Shown: positions 23,007 to 32,035 of the stretch, one piece after another
Position numbering within the stretch: position 1 is the first letter of the stretch
Layout: every line of letters starts with the position of its first letter
Origin: a virus
Reading direction: 5' to 3' (one strand)
IMG/VR virus record: IMGVR_UViG_3300032286_000279
Coordinates: 1 to 39,135 of that record
DNA length: 39,135 nucleotides
The notes under the pieces: generated by a model
Database searches by the model: none
The model's input: only the letters and a program-made list of their open reading frames with translations
Told to the model about the DNA's origin: nothing
Program-made: the position numbers and the translations under genes

Positions 23007-24360
23007 GGAATTTACTAGAAAAGTTTTACCCTTTATTCAAGCTGAATACTTCTCTGATAACAAAGAGAAGATTTTGTTCAATCAAATTTCTGAGTTTGTA
23101 AACAAATACAAAACTCTGCCAACACACGAATCCCTTGTAATTGATTTAACCGAATCAAAAAATCTTACTGAACCTGAAGTGAAAGGTGTCATTGATTTAC
23201 TTGGTGAAATTCAAGAAGGTCGAAAAGAACCAACTGAAATACAATGGTTGGAAGAACAGACTGAAAAGTTTTGCCAAGATAAGGCCATCTATAATGCCAT
23301 TATGGAATCGGTTACTATTCTTGATGATAGAAGTGGTGCGAAAGCCAAGGGTGAGATTCCTAAACTCCTGAGTAATGCTCTTGGAGTTTCTTTTGATTCC
23401 AATATTGGACATGATTACATCAATGATTCCGATTCTCGATTTGATTTCTACCATAAACAAGAATCACGAATTGCTTTTGACATTGATATGTTCAATAAGA
23501 TTACCAAAGGTGGTATTCCAAATAAGACATTGAGTATTTGTTTGGCAGGTACTGGTGTTGGTAAATCCATGTTCATGTGTCATATGGCTGCATCTTGTTT
23601 ATCTCAAGGTTTGAATGTTATGTATATTACCTTAGAGATGGCAGAAGAAAGAATTGCTGAGCGTATCGATGCCAATCTTTTGAATGTAACGATGAACGAA
23701 TTACATTCTATGACCAAACAAGAGTATGACCGCAAGTTTGAAGCACTCAAAAGTAAAACTCACGGTAAGTTGATTATCAAAGAGTATCCAACTGCCTCAG
23801 CTTCTTCATTACACTTCCGTTCTTTATTGAACGAACTACATTTAAAGAAGAACTTCCAACCACAGATTATTTTTATTGATTATCTAAACATCTGTTCATC
23901 AGCCAGAATTAAATCTGGTGCGAATGTGAACAGTTACTCTTATATCAAGGCAATTGCAGAAGAACTCCGTGGTTTGGCTGTAGAGTTTAATCTTCCAATC
24001 GTATCAGCAACACAAACAACAAGAAGTGGTTTCTCCAATTCGGATCCAGGTCTTGAAGATACTTCAGAATCTTTTGGTCTACCTGCAACTGCTGACTTCA
24101 TGTTTGCGTTGATTAGTACCGAAGAACTTGAACAGTTAAATCAAGTGATGGTTAAACAATTGAAGAATCGTTTTGGTGACCCTAACCATTTCAAACGATT
24201 TGTAGTTGGTGTTGATAGAGCCAAGATGAAACTATATGATGCTGAACAATCAGCACAACAAGGTATTACCGATTCTGGCCAAGTTGATGATGGTCCAATT
24301 AATACTTTTGGCAATCGTGAAAGTAAATTCACTAAGAAATTTGAGGGATTTAAAGTATGA
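22963..24360 (+). CDS. 41: Replicative DNA helicase gp41 (DnaB-like)
   Basis: The start is ATG 22963 (KLETTILKNL, as in gp41 N-termini), with GAGAG upstream; an in-frame TTG at 22948 would add five residues. The 465 residues match T4 gp41 (475). Walker A is GTGVGKS at 196-202 and Walker B is in IIFIDYLN near 305. It is the hexameric helicase that unwinds the lagging-strand template with primase. The reading frame overlaps the preceding gene by 44 bases and its TGA overlaps the following ATG. Confidence 0.95.
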   Translation: MKLETTILKNLIYSEEFTRKVLPFIQAEYFSDNKEKILFNQISEFVNKYKTLPTHESLVIDLTESKNLTEPEVKGVIDLLGEIQEGRKEPTEIQWLEEQTEKFCQDKAIYNAIMESVTILDDRSGAKAKGEIPKLLSNALGVSFDSNIGHDYINDSDSRFDFYHKQESRIAFDIDMFNKITKGGIPNKTLSICLAGTGVGKSMFMCHMAASCLSQGLNVMYITLEMAEERIAERIDANLLNVTMNELHSMTKQEYDRKFEALKSKTHGKLIIKEYPTASASSLHFRSLLNELHLKKNFQPQIIFIDYLNICSSARIKSGANVNSYSYIKAIAEELRGLAVEFNLPIVSATQTTRSGFSNSDPGLEDTSESFGLPATADFMFALISTEELEQLNQVMVKQLKNRFGDPNHFKRFVVGVDRAKMKLYDAEQSAQQGITDSGQVDDGPINTFGNRESKFTKKFEGFKV

Positions 24361-24923
24361 TGCCGTTTGTAAGTTATTGGGATAATGTTCTTGATAAAGA
24401 TTATTGTTCAATGTTAATTAATAAATTTGAAAAGAATGTTGAACAACAAGAAGATACCATATTGGAAAACCACAGGTCATTTAAAGAAATTAATCTTAAT
24501 AAAAGTGGTGATTGGGACCAAGAGATTAATAAATTATTAGATGAAATTCAAAATACTTACTTACAAAAGTATATGATAGAACATAAGATAGATTCTACCA
24601 CATGGCCATCACAACTTGGTTTTGAAGAGTTTAGATTGAAAAAATATTTGCCTAATGATGTTGATGAATTTAAATTTCATGTTGATGTGCAAGATTGGCA
24701 ATCAGCATCAAGATTTTTGGTGTGTTTCTTTTATTTGAATGATGTTGAAGAAGGTGGTGAAACTGCCTTTCAACCACATCGTATGTTACCACCTACTGAA
24801 AAGATTAAACCTGTTACTGGTAGATTACTAATGTTCCCACCATTGTGGACACACCCACATGCTGGATTAAAGCCAATTAGTAATGCCAAGTATATTCTTG
24901 GAACTTATTTGAGATATATCTAA
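24357..24923 (+). CDS. 2-oxoglutarate/Fe(II)-dependent oxygenase (prolyl 4-hydroxylase type)
   Basis: The 188-residue protein has the jelly-roll facial triad: HVD with His108 and Asp110, and a distal His at 166 or 168 in PLWTHPHAG. The following FLVCFFYLNDVEEGGETAF segment and KY near 178 are typical of P4Hc-type oxygenases. T4-like phages of aquatic bacteria often carry such enzymes, thought to hydroxylate protein or nucleic acid or to adjust host nitrogen sensing; none of these is shown here. It starts at ATG 24357 (or the next ATG, 24360) overlapping the gp41 stop, and its own stop overlaps the next gene. Confidence 0.88.
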   Translation: MMPFVSYWDNVLDKDYCSMLINKFEKNVEQQEDTILENHRSFKEINLNKSGDWDQEINKLLDEIQNTYLQKYMIEHKIDSTTWPSQLGFEEFRLKKYLPNDVDEFKFHVDVQDWQSASRFLVCFFYLNDVEEGGETAFQPHRMLPPTEKIKPVTGRLLMFPPLWTHPHAGLKPISNAKYILGTYLRYI

Positions 24924-26038
24924 TGAAATTAACTAAAGAACAAGCAATACACGGTGCAAATGTATTCTCCGATTACTTTGATAAGTTTACTCGGATTGAT
25001 GAGTATATGCGTGAACAAAAACTGGCATCTATGTCTGAAAGGTCTCCTGTTTTGTTTGGTATGGGACCTGAAGAAGATTTGTTTTCTGATTTCACAATGT
25101 CACCTGCCGATATGGAGTTTGAAGTTGTAGAGTTACCACAAGACCGATGGGAAATATATTTGAGTATGATTTCTTCACATTCAAATATGACAAGTATACC
25201 TGGTCGTTGTTTACGATTGGCTGTACTTGAAAAGAAAACTCAGAAGTGGGTTGGTTTTATTCGATTTGGTTCACCATTTATTAATTGTAAACCTCGTAAT
25301 GAAATGTTAGGCCAAGTGTTCACACAGTTTGAAGGTGGTGCTCAGAGATTCAATCGATGTGCGGTGATGGGATTTGCCATTGTACCAGCACAACCATTTG
25401 GATTCAATTATCTTGGTGGTAAATTACTGGCTGCCATCTGTACAACACATGAAGTTCGAAAGATGTTGGATAAAAAATATAACATGACAACTTGTTTATT
25501 TGAAACCACCAGTTTGTATGGTTCATCTAAGACAGTATCACAGTATGATGGTATGAAACCTTTGATTCGTTTTAAAGGTTTAACTGATAGTGATTTCTTG
25601 CCTATGTTACACGGCAGTACATATACCGATTTGAAAGATTATATTGAAGGCATTACAGGTGAAGATTTGGCACCACAAGATGCTTCTAGCCGTAAACTGA
25701 AAATCTCCAATGCGATGGTAACTATCATTAAAATGTCACTCAAAGGAACACCAGAAGGTGCTAAATTTAATGCTACCATCGAAAATGCCAAGAATCTTAA
25801 TGAACAGAAACGATACTTCATTTCTGACTATGGTTTTAAGAATACTGTTGACTATGTTAATGGTAAGACTGATAAGTTGATTCCTGGTGAAAATTATGAA
25901 AAACATCATTTGGCTAATGTTATTGAATGGTGGCGTAAAAAAGCGATAAATCGTTACGATACACTAAAAACAGAAGGTCGGATTCGCATGGAACAAGAGG
26001 TTTGGACTAGCGGAAAAGTTATTGACATTATCCGTTAA
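24923..26038 (+). CDS. DruA-like (DUF4338-like) protein, paralogue 2
   Basis: The 371-residue protein shares with the gene at 2614 the blocks IVPAQPFGFNYLGGKLL (153-169), an EVR..KY helix, TTSLYGSSK (195-203) and QYDG (207-210). The N-terminal 90 residues and C-terminal 150 residues differ, so the two have diverged outside the core. The same DUF4338 likeness applies. It overlaps the oxygenase by one base and is followed by a late-type promoter octamer. Function unknown; maybe both act on nucleic acid or host factors (inference). Confidence 0.55.
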   Translation: MKLTKEQAIHGANVFSDYFDKFTRIDEYMREQKLASMSERSPVLFGMGPEEDLFSDFTMSPADMEFEVVELPQDRWEIYLSMISSHSNMTSIPGRCLRLAVLEKKTQKWVGFIRFGSPFINCKPRNEMLGQVFTQFEGGAQRFNRCAVMGFAIVPAQPFGFNYLGGKLLAAICTTHEVRKMLDKKYNMTTCLFETTSLYGSSKTVSQYDGMKPLIRFKGLTDSDFLPMLHGSTYTDLKDYIEGITGEDLAPQDASSRKLKISNAMVTIIKMSLKGTPEGAKFNATIENAKNLNEQKRYFISDYGFKNTVDYVNGKTDKLIPGENYEKHHLANVIEWWRKKAINRYDTLKTEGRIRMEQEVWTSGKVIDIIR

Positions 26039-26047
26039 TTATGTTAG

Positions 26048-26055
26048 CATAAATA
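26048..26055 (+). promoter_or_regulatory. Late-type promoter (CATAAATA)
   Basis: A one-base variant of TATAAATA in the 48-base gap before the next gene. The octamer NATAAATA is known as a late promoter in T4-like phages. It would give a leader of about 20 bases with the GGAG ribosome site. It marks the likely start of a late operon. Confidence 0.6.
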
Positions 26056-26086
26056 CTCAAATAAACAAATAACAATGGAGTATTAA

Positions 26087-27346
26087 ATGGCAGATTCACC
26101 AAAAGAAGGCGAAGCCGCACAAGCGCTATTTTGTGCAATTGCAGACTACTTAGGTTTAGCAAAAGTTAAAAAAGAATTTGTTTTAACTAAACTTCCAAAT
26201 TATAAAGTATTCAAAAAACATTATGGTAAAATTATAGATACTTGTTATGAGGGTACTGATATGCCACAAATTACTCTAAAACAAATTGAAACTTTTTTGC
26301 AAGATGCTGATGGATGGTATGAATCTTCTTTGAATATTGCAAAAAAATTGATGGTGGATATCAAAACAATTAGTGCAAAATTTGCCAGAATTCAAACACC
26401 AAAATTACAAGATATAATTTATGTGCGTGGCGGTGCCAAAGAAAAAGGTAGAGGAGCAAATGCTATGGAAAATATAGCTGCACTTTTTGATGTCGCTAAT
26501 AAAAACGAAAAAAATTATTTTGGTGATATTAACAAATGGAGTCCCGCTGACATATATTTTGTATCAAAAAAAGCAGAAGCTATTATTTTGAAAGAAGTGG
26601 AATTAGCAACCGGTAAATTAGCAAAATCTTATAATTTTGTGGATTTAAATAAAATAACAAGTAATTTGGTTGTAAGTGGCGACTTATTACCACTATCATT
26701 GAAAAAAGCTGAACATGAAGCACATTTGGTTAAAGTAAATTTTAAAAGGTCCGAAGAAGAAGCATATCTAGGTGATATTAAATATTATGGTGTTAGTGAT
26801 TGGAGTAAAAAATATACAAGGCAAAAACCAGTTACGAGAGATATAAAAATTTATTTTAGTAAAGATAAAAAAGACAAACTTAAAATTCGCCACGATCCTT
26901 ATAGTGCAAATTATGGTGTAAATAAAGCCGTAAAGTGTGAAATTGAAGTTACTGGTGCTGGTGGTCGAGGCGGTTCAGTTGTTGGCATACCATTGATAAG
27001 TCAAATCATATCAAAAGTTGATAAAAAATTTGGAGATAATTTGACAAAAGCTTTTAATACTGGTATTGCAAAATATTCCACCGAATTGGAAAAAGCCAAT
27101 AAAAAGTTTAAAGTTAAATCTGGAACAAAATTACAAAGTCCAGCTAAAGAATTGTATGATGAAGAACGAGCAACTTTGAGCGCATTATATGTTTCTAATG
27201 CTATTATGCCTGTAATATATGATTGGTTTAAAACAAATGAAAATGATAAAAAAACTATTATTTTAAATGAAAAAGTCGTACAAAAATTTATTGAATACAC
27301 TTCCAGTAGAACCGAAAAATCAGGTAGATTTGTAATTGCAAAATAA
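26087..27346 (+). CDS. Hypothetical phage protein (419 aa)
   Basis: The protein is Lys-rich and basic, with WSPADIYF near 149-156 and a Gly-rich segment TGAGGRGGSVVG near 290-300. No domain is recognised. The gene looks more A-rich than its neighbours (many AAA codons), which may point to separate acquisition. The late-type octamer before it and its position ahead of other late-looking genes suggest a late role. GGAG is the ribosome site. Confidence 0.6.
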   Translation: MADSPKEGEAAQALFCAIADYLGLAKVKKEFVLTKLPNYKVFKKHYGKIIDTCYEGTDMPQITLKQIETFLQDADGWYESSLNIAKKLMVDIKTISAKFARIQTPKLQDIIYVRGGAKEKGRGANAMENIAALFDVANKNEKNYFGDINKWSPADIYFVSKKAEAIILKEVELATGKLAKSYNFVDLNKITSNLVVSGDLLPLSLKKAEHEAHLVKVNFKRSEEEAYLGDIKYYGVSDWSKKYTRQKPVTRDIKIYFSKDKKDKLKIRHDPYSANYGVNKAVKCEIEVTGAGGRGGSVVGIPLISQIISKVDKKFGDNLTKAFNTGIAKYSTELEKANKKFKVKSGTKLQSPAKELYDEERATLSALYVSNAIMPVIYDWFKTNENDKKTIILNEKVVQKFIEYTSSRTEKSGRFVIAK

Positions 27347-27355
27347 AAGAAAAAA

Positions 27356-28585
27356 ATGAAATTCAAACAATTTTTAACCGAATCCAAAGAAGGTGCTAAT
27401 TTGCATCTCGAACATTTAGAAGATAATGTTCTCAATAATGGAATTAATGGTGCTCGTACTGCCATTAACTTTCTACAATCATTGAGAGACATGTTGGCAG
27501 GCCATGCCGATTCTAAAGTATATACAACTACAAAATGGGATGGAGCACCTGCCGTTATCTGTGGAGTTAATCCAGAAAATGGTAAGTTCTTTGTTGGTAC
27601 TAAATCAGTATTCAATGCTGAACCAAAACTAAACTATACTGATGAAGATATTGATAGAAACCATCCTAATCCAGGTCTTAATAGTAAATTGAAAGTGGCA
27701 CTTGCATATCTACCTAAACTGAATATCAAAGGTATTCTACAAGGTGATATGATGTTTGCTAAAGGTGATATTGATAAGAAAGTTCTTGATGGTAAATCAT
27801 ACATTACTTTTCAACCAAACACGATTACATATGCAGTACCATCAACTTCAGTAATGGCACAAAAAATGATGGCTGCTCAGATGGGTATTGTATTTCATAC
27901 ATCATACGTTGGTAAAAAAATGAGTGCGTTGAAGGCTTCATTCAACATTGATATTGGTCGTTTATCTGCCACTAAAGATGTTTGGTTCCGTGATGCTTCT
28001 TTTGTAGATGCTTCTGGTACTGCCACATTTACTGAAAAAGAAACTGAAGAAATCTCAGCCATTCTATCTGAAGCTGGTCGAGTATTTCAAACAATCAACC
28101 CTAAGGTTCTAAACCTTATTTCTTCTGTTGAAAAATTTAATCTATATATTAAGACATTCAATAATACTAAAGTTCGTGAAGGTGAAGCCATTAGAAATAC
28201 TCAACAACATACGCTTGAGTTAATTCGTTGGGTTGAAGCAAAGCTAAATAAAGAAGTATTGGATGCTAAAAAAGAAGAAACAAAAAGAAAACGCATTACT
28301 GAAAAGAATGAAGTGGTTCGTTTCTTTAGAACAAATGCTACTCAATTGAAGCTCATCTTTGATTTGATGAACCATATTGTTGAGGCCAAAATTAAGATTG
28401 TCCGTAAATTGGAATCAATTAAATCTACCGTAGATACATTCGTTAAGACCGATGATGGTTATAAAGTTACAGGTCCAGAAGGATTTGTGGCAGTTGATAG
28501 ATTATCTGGCGGTGCTTTGAAATTGGTTGACCGATTGGAATTTTCACAACAAAACTTTAACGCTGCCAAAAACTGGAGTAAATAA
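27356..28585 (+). CDS. DUF6267-like protein with ligase-type KxDG motif
   Basis: The 409-residue protein resembles the DUF6267 proteins of T4-like phages. It has KWDG at 60-63 in a context like motif I of the DNA/RNA ligase and capping nucleotidyltransferase superfamily (Lys60 would be the adenylated residue). GDMMF at 130-134 resembles motif III and an FQPNTITYAV strand follows. A clear motif V is not seen. The C-terminal half is helical and charged. If the nucleotidyltransferase reading is right, it may be a ligase-like end-repair enzyme, otherwise an inactive relative (inference). Ribosome site weak (AAAAGA). Confidence 0.6.
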   Translation: MKFKQFLTESKEGANLHLEHLEDNVLNNGINGARTAINFLQSLRDMLAGHADSKVYTTTKWDGAPAVICGVNPENGKFFVGTKSVFNAEPKLNYTDEDIDRNHPNPGLNSKLKVALAYLPKLNIKGILQGDMMFAKGDIDKKVLDGKSYITFQPNTITYAVPSTSVMAQKMMAAQMGIVFHTSYVGKKMSALKASFNIDIGRLSATKDVWFRDASFVDASGTATFTEKETEEISAILSEAGRVFQTINPKVLNLISSVEKFNLYIKTFNNTKVREGEAIRNTQQHTLELIRWVEAKLNKEVLDAKKEETKRKRITEKNEVVRFFRTNATQLKLIFDLMNHIVEAKIKIVRKLESIKSTVDTFVKTDDGYKVTGPEGFVAVDRLSGGALKLVDRLEFSQQNFNAAKNWSK

Positions 28586-28875
28586 TGATTTGGTTATTAT
28601 ACATTTTTCTTGTTGTACTACAACTTTTGGATGCTCTAACTACATTACAAATTCTAAAGATGGGTGGAAGAGAACTCAATCCTATTATGAATTGGTTGTT
28701 TAAAGTGTTTGGAACGCCAACTAATGCTTTTATAGTAAAAGGATTTGTAGTGTCTATTTTTGCCGCATTTTTAACCGTTTCGGCACCTAAGATGTTGATT
28801 TTTGCTATCGATGTTTATGCATTGGTAATTTTGTGGAATGTATACCAAATATATAAATTAAAAACGAGGAAATAA
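28585..28875 (+). CDS. Small membrane protein (DUF5658-like)
   Basis: The 96-residue protein has three hydrophobic segments: residues 2-24, 46-62 and 66-88. The pattern LDALTTLQILKMGGRELNPIM at 15-35, in parts, is the hallmark of DUF5658 (LD..TT....GG.E.NP). It will sit in the inner membrane. Its role is not known. Both ends share an A with neighbouring codons (TAATG), so it is coupled in translation with the genes on both sides. Confidence 0.7.
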   Translation: MIWLLYIFLVVLQLLDALTTLQILKMGGRELNPIMNWLFKVFGTPTNAFIVKGFVVSIFAAFLTVSAPKMLIFAIDVYALVILWNVYQIYKLKTRK

Positions 28876-29156
28876 TGCCTGATATTAAATTTGACCTAAC
28901 GCAAATCATCGAAGAATACGGTGATGATGATTTTGGATTCACCGCAACGGATGAATCAGAATACAATTCTGTTATTGCGGAAAAAGATGAAACTGTAACC
29001 GAATATAAAGAACGATTACACCAAGTAGAAAAATTGGTTCTTCCATTCTTAACAAGATTATTACAGACTGCTGACCAACCTATTATTAAGTGGCCAAATC
29101 GCAAAGCTGCACTTGAAACACAAATTCAAAAGATTTTAAATCTAACAAGAGGATAA
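28875..29156 (+). CDS. Small conserved-type phage protein (93 aa)
   Basis: The acidic N-terminal half (FDLTQIIEEYGDDDFGFTA) and the C-terminal helix (KLVLPFLTRLLQTADQPIIKWPNRKAAL, in parts) fit a small conserved family of T4-like phages. No domain recognised. The gene lies 1 base before the next and shares its start region with the membrane protein stop (TAATG). Function unknown. Confidence 0.6.
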   Translation: MPDIKFDLTQIIEEYGDDDFGFTATDESEYNSVIAEKDETVTEYKERLHQVEKLVLPFLTRLLQTADQPIIKWPNRKAALETQIQKILNLTRG

Positions 29157-29157
29157 T

Positions 29158-29517
29158 ATGTCTGAAGCAGTATTAAGAATTGCGAGAGCAAAAAAGACAT
29201 TGAACGAAGCATCTTATGCCGGTAACATTGGTGTTATGGAACTCGTAAAATTTTATCAAAAGGCAACACCAAGCATGGTCACCGAGTTAAAGCGCTTGAT
29301 TGCACAGAAGAAAGACCGAGAAGCCTGGAAAATGGTCCAAAGTGTTACCGGCATTAAGTTGCATAAATCCGTAAACGAAGCAAAAAATATTAAACCAGAT
29401 ATTCTTCCTGTATCTGGTGCAGGTCAGGATGGTACTGATGATGTTCGTAAGAAATATCAGAGTGTAACACCTGGACAACCTGTACGGTCATTTACTGACT
29501 ATATAAAGGATAAGTAA
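29158..29517 (+). CDS. Small conserved-type phage protein (119 aa)
   Basis: The 119-residue product is mostly helical and basic in the first 80 residues (RIARAKKTLNEA, MVTELKRLIAQKKDREAW), with a flexible Gly/Pro tail (DILPVSGAGQDGTDD, PGQPVRSF). GAGGATAA precedes the ATG as ribosome site. No domain recognised; the motif style is typical of small virion-associated proteins of T4-like phages (inference). Confidence 0.6.
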   Translation: MSEAVLRIARAKKTLNEASYAGNIGVMELVKFYQKATPSMVTELKRLIAQKKDREAWKMVQSVTGIKLHKSVNEAKNIKPDILPVSGAGQDGTDDVRKKYQSVTPGQPVRSFTDYIKDK

Positions 29518-29540
29518 ATAATTAATTAAGTGGAGTTGTT

Positions 29541-30410
29541 ATGAAAGATATAGTGATTGGTGCTGTAACAAATTACAGCTGGGATAAAATTAAGTTTTGG
29601 GTAAATTCATTAGAGGCCTCAGGTTTTGATGGCCTCAAAGTGATGATTTGTTATAACTTAAATTATAGTGTGGTTGAAGAATTAACCAAAAAAGGTTTTA
29701 CCGTTTTTGGTTTTAAGAAAAACGATGAACAAAAGTGTTTGGAATACCCTAAACAGAATTTTAATATTTGTTTGGATCGTTTTTATCATATTTGGTATTT
29801 TCTAAACCAACTTCCCAATAAAGAACAGTATAGATACATCATTTCAACTGATGTGAGAGACGTTATATTTCAAACCAACCCTTCTAAATGGTTGGAGGAA
29901 AATCTTGGCGACAAAAAGATTAATGCTTCTAGTGAATCCATCCGATACAAAGATGAAGAATGGGGTAGAGAAAATTTAAAACTTTCATTCGACCAGGTTT
30001 TATACGAAGCAAACAAAAATAATGTTATTAATAATGCAGGTGTTTTATCTGGTGATTATGAAACAATGTTGGATTTATTCTTAAACATTAGTTTATCTTG
30101 TGGTGCATCTCCAATTAATGTGCCTGGTGGCGGTGGTCCGGATCAAGCAGCTCTAAATGTTTTACTTAATCTAAAAACATATAGAGATGTAACTAGATTT
30201 ACCAATAGCGAAGAAGGTTGGGCAGCACAATTAGGAACTACAGCAGACCCCAAAAAACTTACCTCATATAGTTCCGTATTGACCGAATCATCACCAACAA
30301 TCAATAATGAAGGTAAAGTTACAACTTCAACGGGAAAAGTCTTTACAATTGTACACCAGTATGATAGAATTCCACAATGGAAAAATATTATTGAGGAACA
30401 ATATAAATGA
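29541..30410 (+). CDS. Glycosyltransferase-like protein 1 of the glycan cassette
   Basis: The 289-residue protein has a GT-A-like start (IVIGAVTNYSWDKIKFWVNS) and a STDVRDVIF segment, resembling the metal/nucleotide-sugar site seen in GT-A enzymes, and PGGGGPDQAALN near 195-206 typical of sugar-transfer loops. The acceptor is unknown. It begins a run of seven sugar and methyl-transfer genes ending with UDP-galactopyranose mutase. It overlaps the next gene by 4 bases (ATGA). Confidence 0.65.
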   Translation: MKDIVIGAVTNYSWDKIKFWVNSLEASGFDGLKVMICYNLNYSVVEELTKKGFTVFGFKKNDEQKCLEYPKQNFNICLDRFYHIWYFLNQLPNKEQYRYIISTDVRDVIFQTNPSKWLEENLGDKKINASSESIRYKDEEWGRENLKLSFDQVLYEANKNNVINNAGVLSGDYETMLDLFLNISLSCGASPINVPGGGGPDQAALNVLLNLKTYRDVTRFTNSEEGWAAQLGTTADPKKLTSYSSVLTESSPTINNEGKVTTSTGKVFTIVHQYDRIPQWKNIIEEQYK

Positions 30411-32035
30411 AAAAGAATTTAATTATTTGTCCTGTTGGCAATCCAATCACTTTTGATGATAGGTTTGACAAAGAAAATCATTGGAGATACACTAAAGAGA
30501 ATCGTCTCTATGAAACGATGGTGTTTGCATATTCCGATTTTATGCCAGAAGTAGATAGTTATGACATACTAGCGTTACAAAAAGGATTCAAATGGTCGTT
30601 AGCTAAAGAATGGTTATGTAATAACAAAATAGATTATTCAAAATATGAATATATTGGATTTATGGATGATGATTTAATTACTGATATTGATAATATAAAT
30701 CGTGCATTGACAATAGCCCATGAAAGTGATTCTAAGATTTTTCAAATGTCCGTTACACAAGATTCGGATGAATACTTTTCAATATTGAGAAACAAACCAG
30801 GAATTAAATATACTAAAACAAACTTTGCGGAAGTTATGGGTATATTCATACACAACTCATTGATACCTACCGTATTAGATTTTTGGAATAAGTATGACAT
30901 TTATTGTGGTTGGGGTTTTGATTTGGTATTATGTGATATAACCAAAACAGATGCAACCGTAATACACAAATCACAAATGTATCATCCAGCAAAACCATCA
31001 TCATATGACAAGAATTCTGCTTTTGCTGAGGCTCACAAAGTATTGTTTGAAATTACACCACAATTTATGCGAGATAAGTATAATGAAGAATGGTTTTTTA
31101 GAGACATACAAATAGAAAAACAAATCGTAATGGAGAGAAACATGAAAAGTATTGTAACTGGTGGTGCAGGTTTTATTGGTAGTCACCTCGTAGATAAATT
31201 GATTGAGATGGGACATGAGGTGATTGTTATCGACAATGAATCTTCTACGGTACATGACCATTTCTATTACAATGATAAAGCCGCATATCATAAGATAGAT
31301 ATTGCAGATTATTGTGGTATTCGACCACTATTTGAAGGTGTAGATTATGTGTTTCATTTGGCCGCAGAATCCCGTATTCAGCCTGCAATTGATAATCCGC
31401 TTCTTTGCTTTCAAACTAATGCCTATGGTACAAGTGTAATATTACAATGTTCAAGGGAAGCTGGAGTTAAAAAAGTAATGTACTCATCCACATCTTCTGC
31501 TTATGGTTTAATAAATGAACCGCCACTTGTCGAAACTATGCCTGATGATTGTCTCAATCCATATTCAGTTGCTAAAGTTGCTGGTGAAAAGATGTGTAAA
31601 ATGTACACCGATTTGTTTGGTCTACCAACAGTTATCTTCCGTTATTTCAATGTATATGGTCCAAGAGAACCATTGAAAGGTGCTTATGCACCAGTTGTTG
31701 GTTTGTTCTTACGACAAAAGAAAGCTGGTGAACCAATGACTATTGTTGGTGATGGTACACAACGCAGAGACTTTACTCATGTGGTGGATGTGGTTGATGC
31801 TAACATTCGTGCCATGGATTATAATGGCACTATGCATGGTACTGTTTTTAATGTAGGTACTGGTAAAAATCATTCGGTATTAGAATTAGCAAGGTTGATT
31901 GGTGATAATGTTCAATTTATTCCACCACGAGCAGCCGAATCTAAAGAAACTCTTGCTGACAATTACAAAATTAGAGTTGAATTTAGTTGGCAACCCACTA
32001 AGAAAATAGAAGATTATATTAAGGAGAATTTATGA
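30407..32035 (+). CDS. Fusion of DUF707-like glycosyltransferase and NAD-dependent epimerase
   Basis: Residues 1-235 match the DUF707-like pattern: YIGFMDDDLI near 83-92, then LSVTQ-type strand, NFAEVMGIF and CGWGFDLVLC. From Met246 a complete extended short-chain dehydrogenase begins: TGGAGFIGS (251-259, Rossmann nucleotide site) and YSVAK with Tyr386/Lys390, as in UDP-glucose 4-epimerases. GGAGAG about five bases before ATG 31142 could start the epimerase on its own. The epimerase would interconvert a nucleotide sugar used by neighbouring transferases. ATGA overlaps link it to both sides. Confidence 0.78.
   Translation: MKKNLIICPVGNPITFDDRFDKENHWRYTKENRLYETMVFAYSDFMPEVDSYDILALQKGFKWSLAKEWLCNNKIDYSKYEYIGFMDDDLITDIDNINRALTIAHESDSKIFQMSVTQDSDEYFSILRNKPGIKYTKTNFAEVMGIFIHNSLIPTVLDFWNKYDIYCGWGFDLVLCDITKTDATVIHKSQMYHPAKPSSYDKNSAFAEAHKVLFEITPQFMRDKYNEEWFFRDIQIEKQIVMERNMKSIVTGGAGFIGSHLVDKLIEMGHEVIVIDNESSTVHDHFYYNDKAAYHKIDIADYCGIRPLFEGVDYVFHLAAESRIQPAIDNPLLCFQTNAYGTSVILQCSREAGVKKVMYSSTSSAYGLINEPPLVETMPDDCLNPYSVAKVAGEKMCKMYTDLFGLPTVIFRYFNVYGPREPLKGAYAPVVGLFLRQKKAGEPMTIVGDGTQRRDFTHVVDVVDANIRAMDYNGTMHGTVFNVGTGKNHSVLELARLIGDNVQFIPPRAAESKETLADNYKIRVEFSWQPTKKIEDYIKENL

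Noticed and set aside
27001-27615. Long 204-codon reverse-strand open frame across the end of one gene and the start of the next
   Set aside because: It is antisense to two convincing + strand genes and its own gap, has no ribosome site or domain, and looks like a codon-bias shadow. All supported genes are on the + strand.
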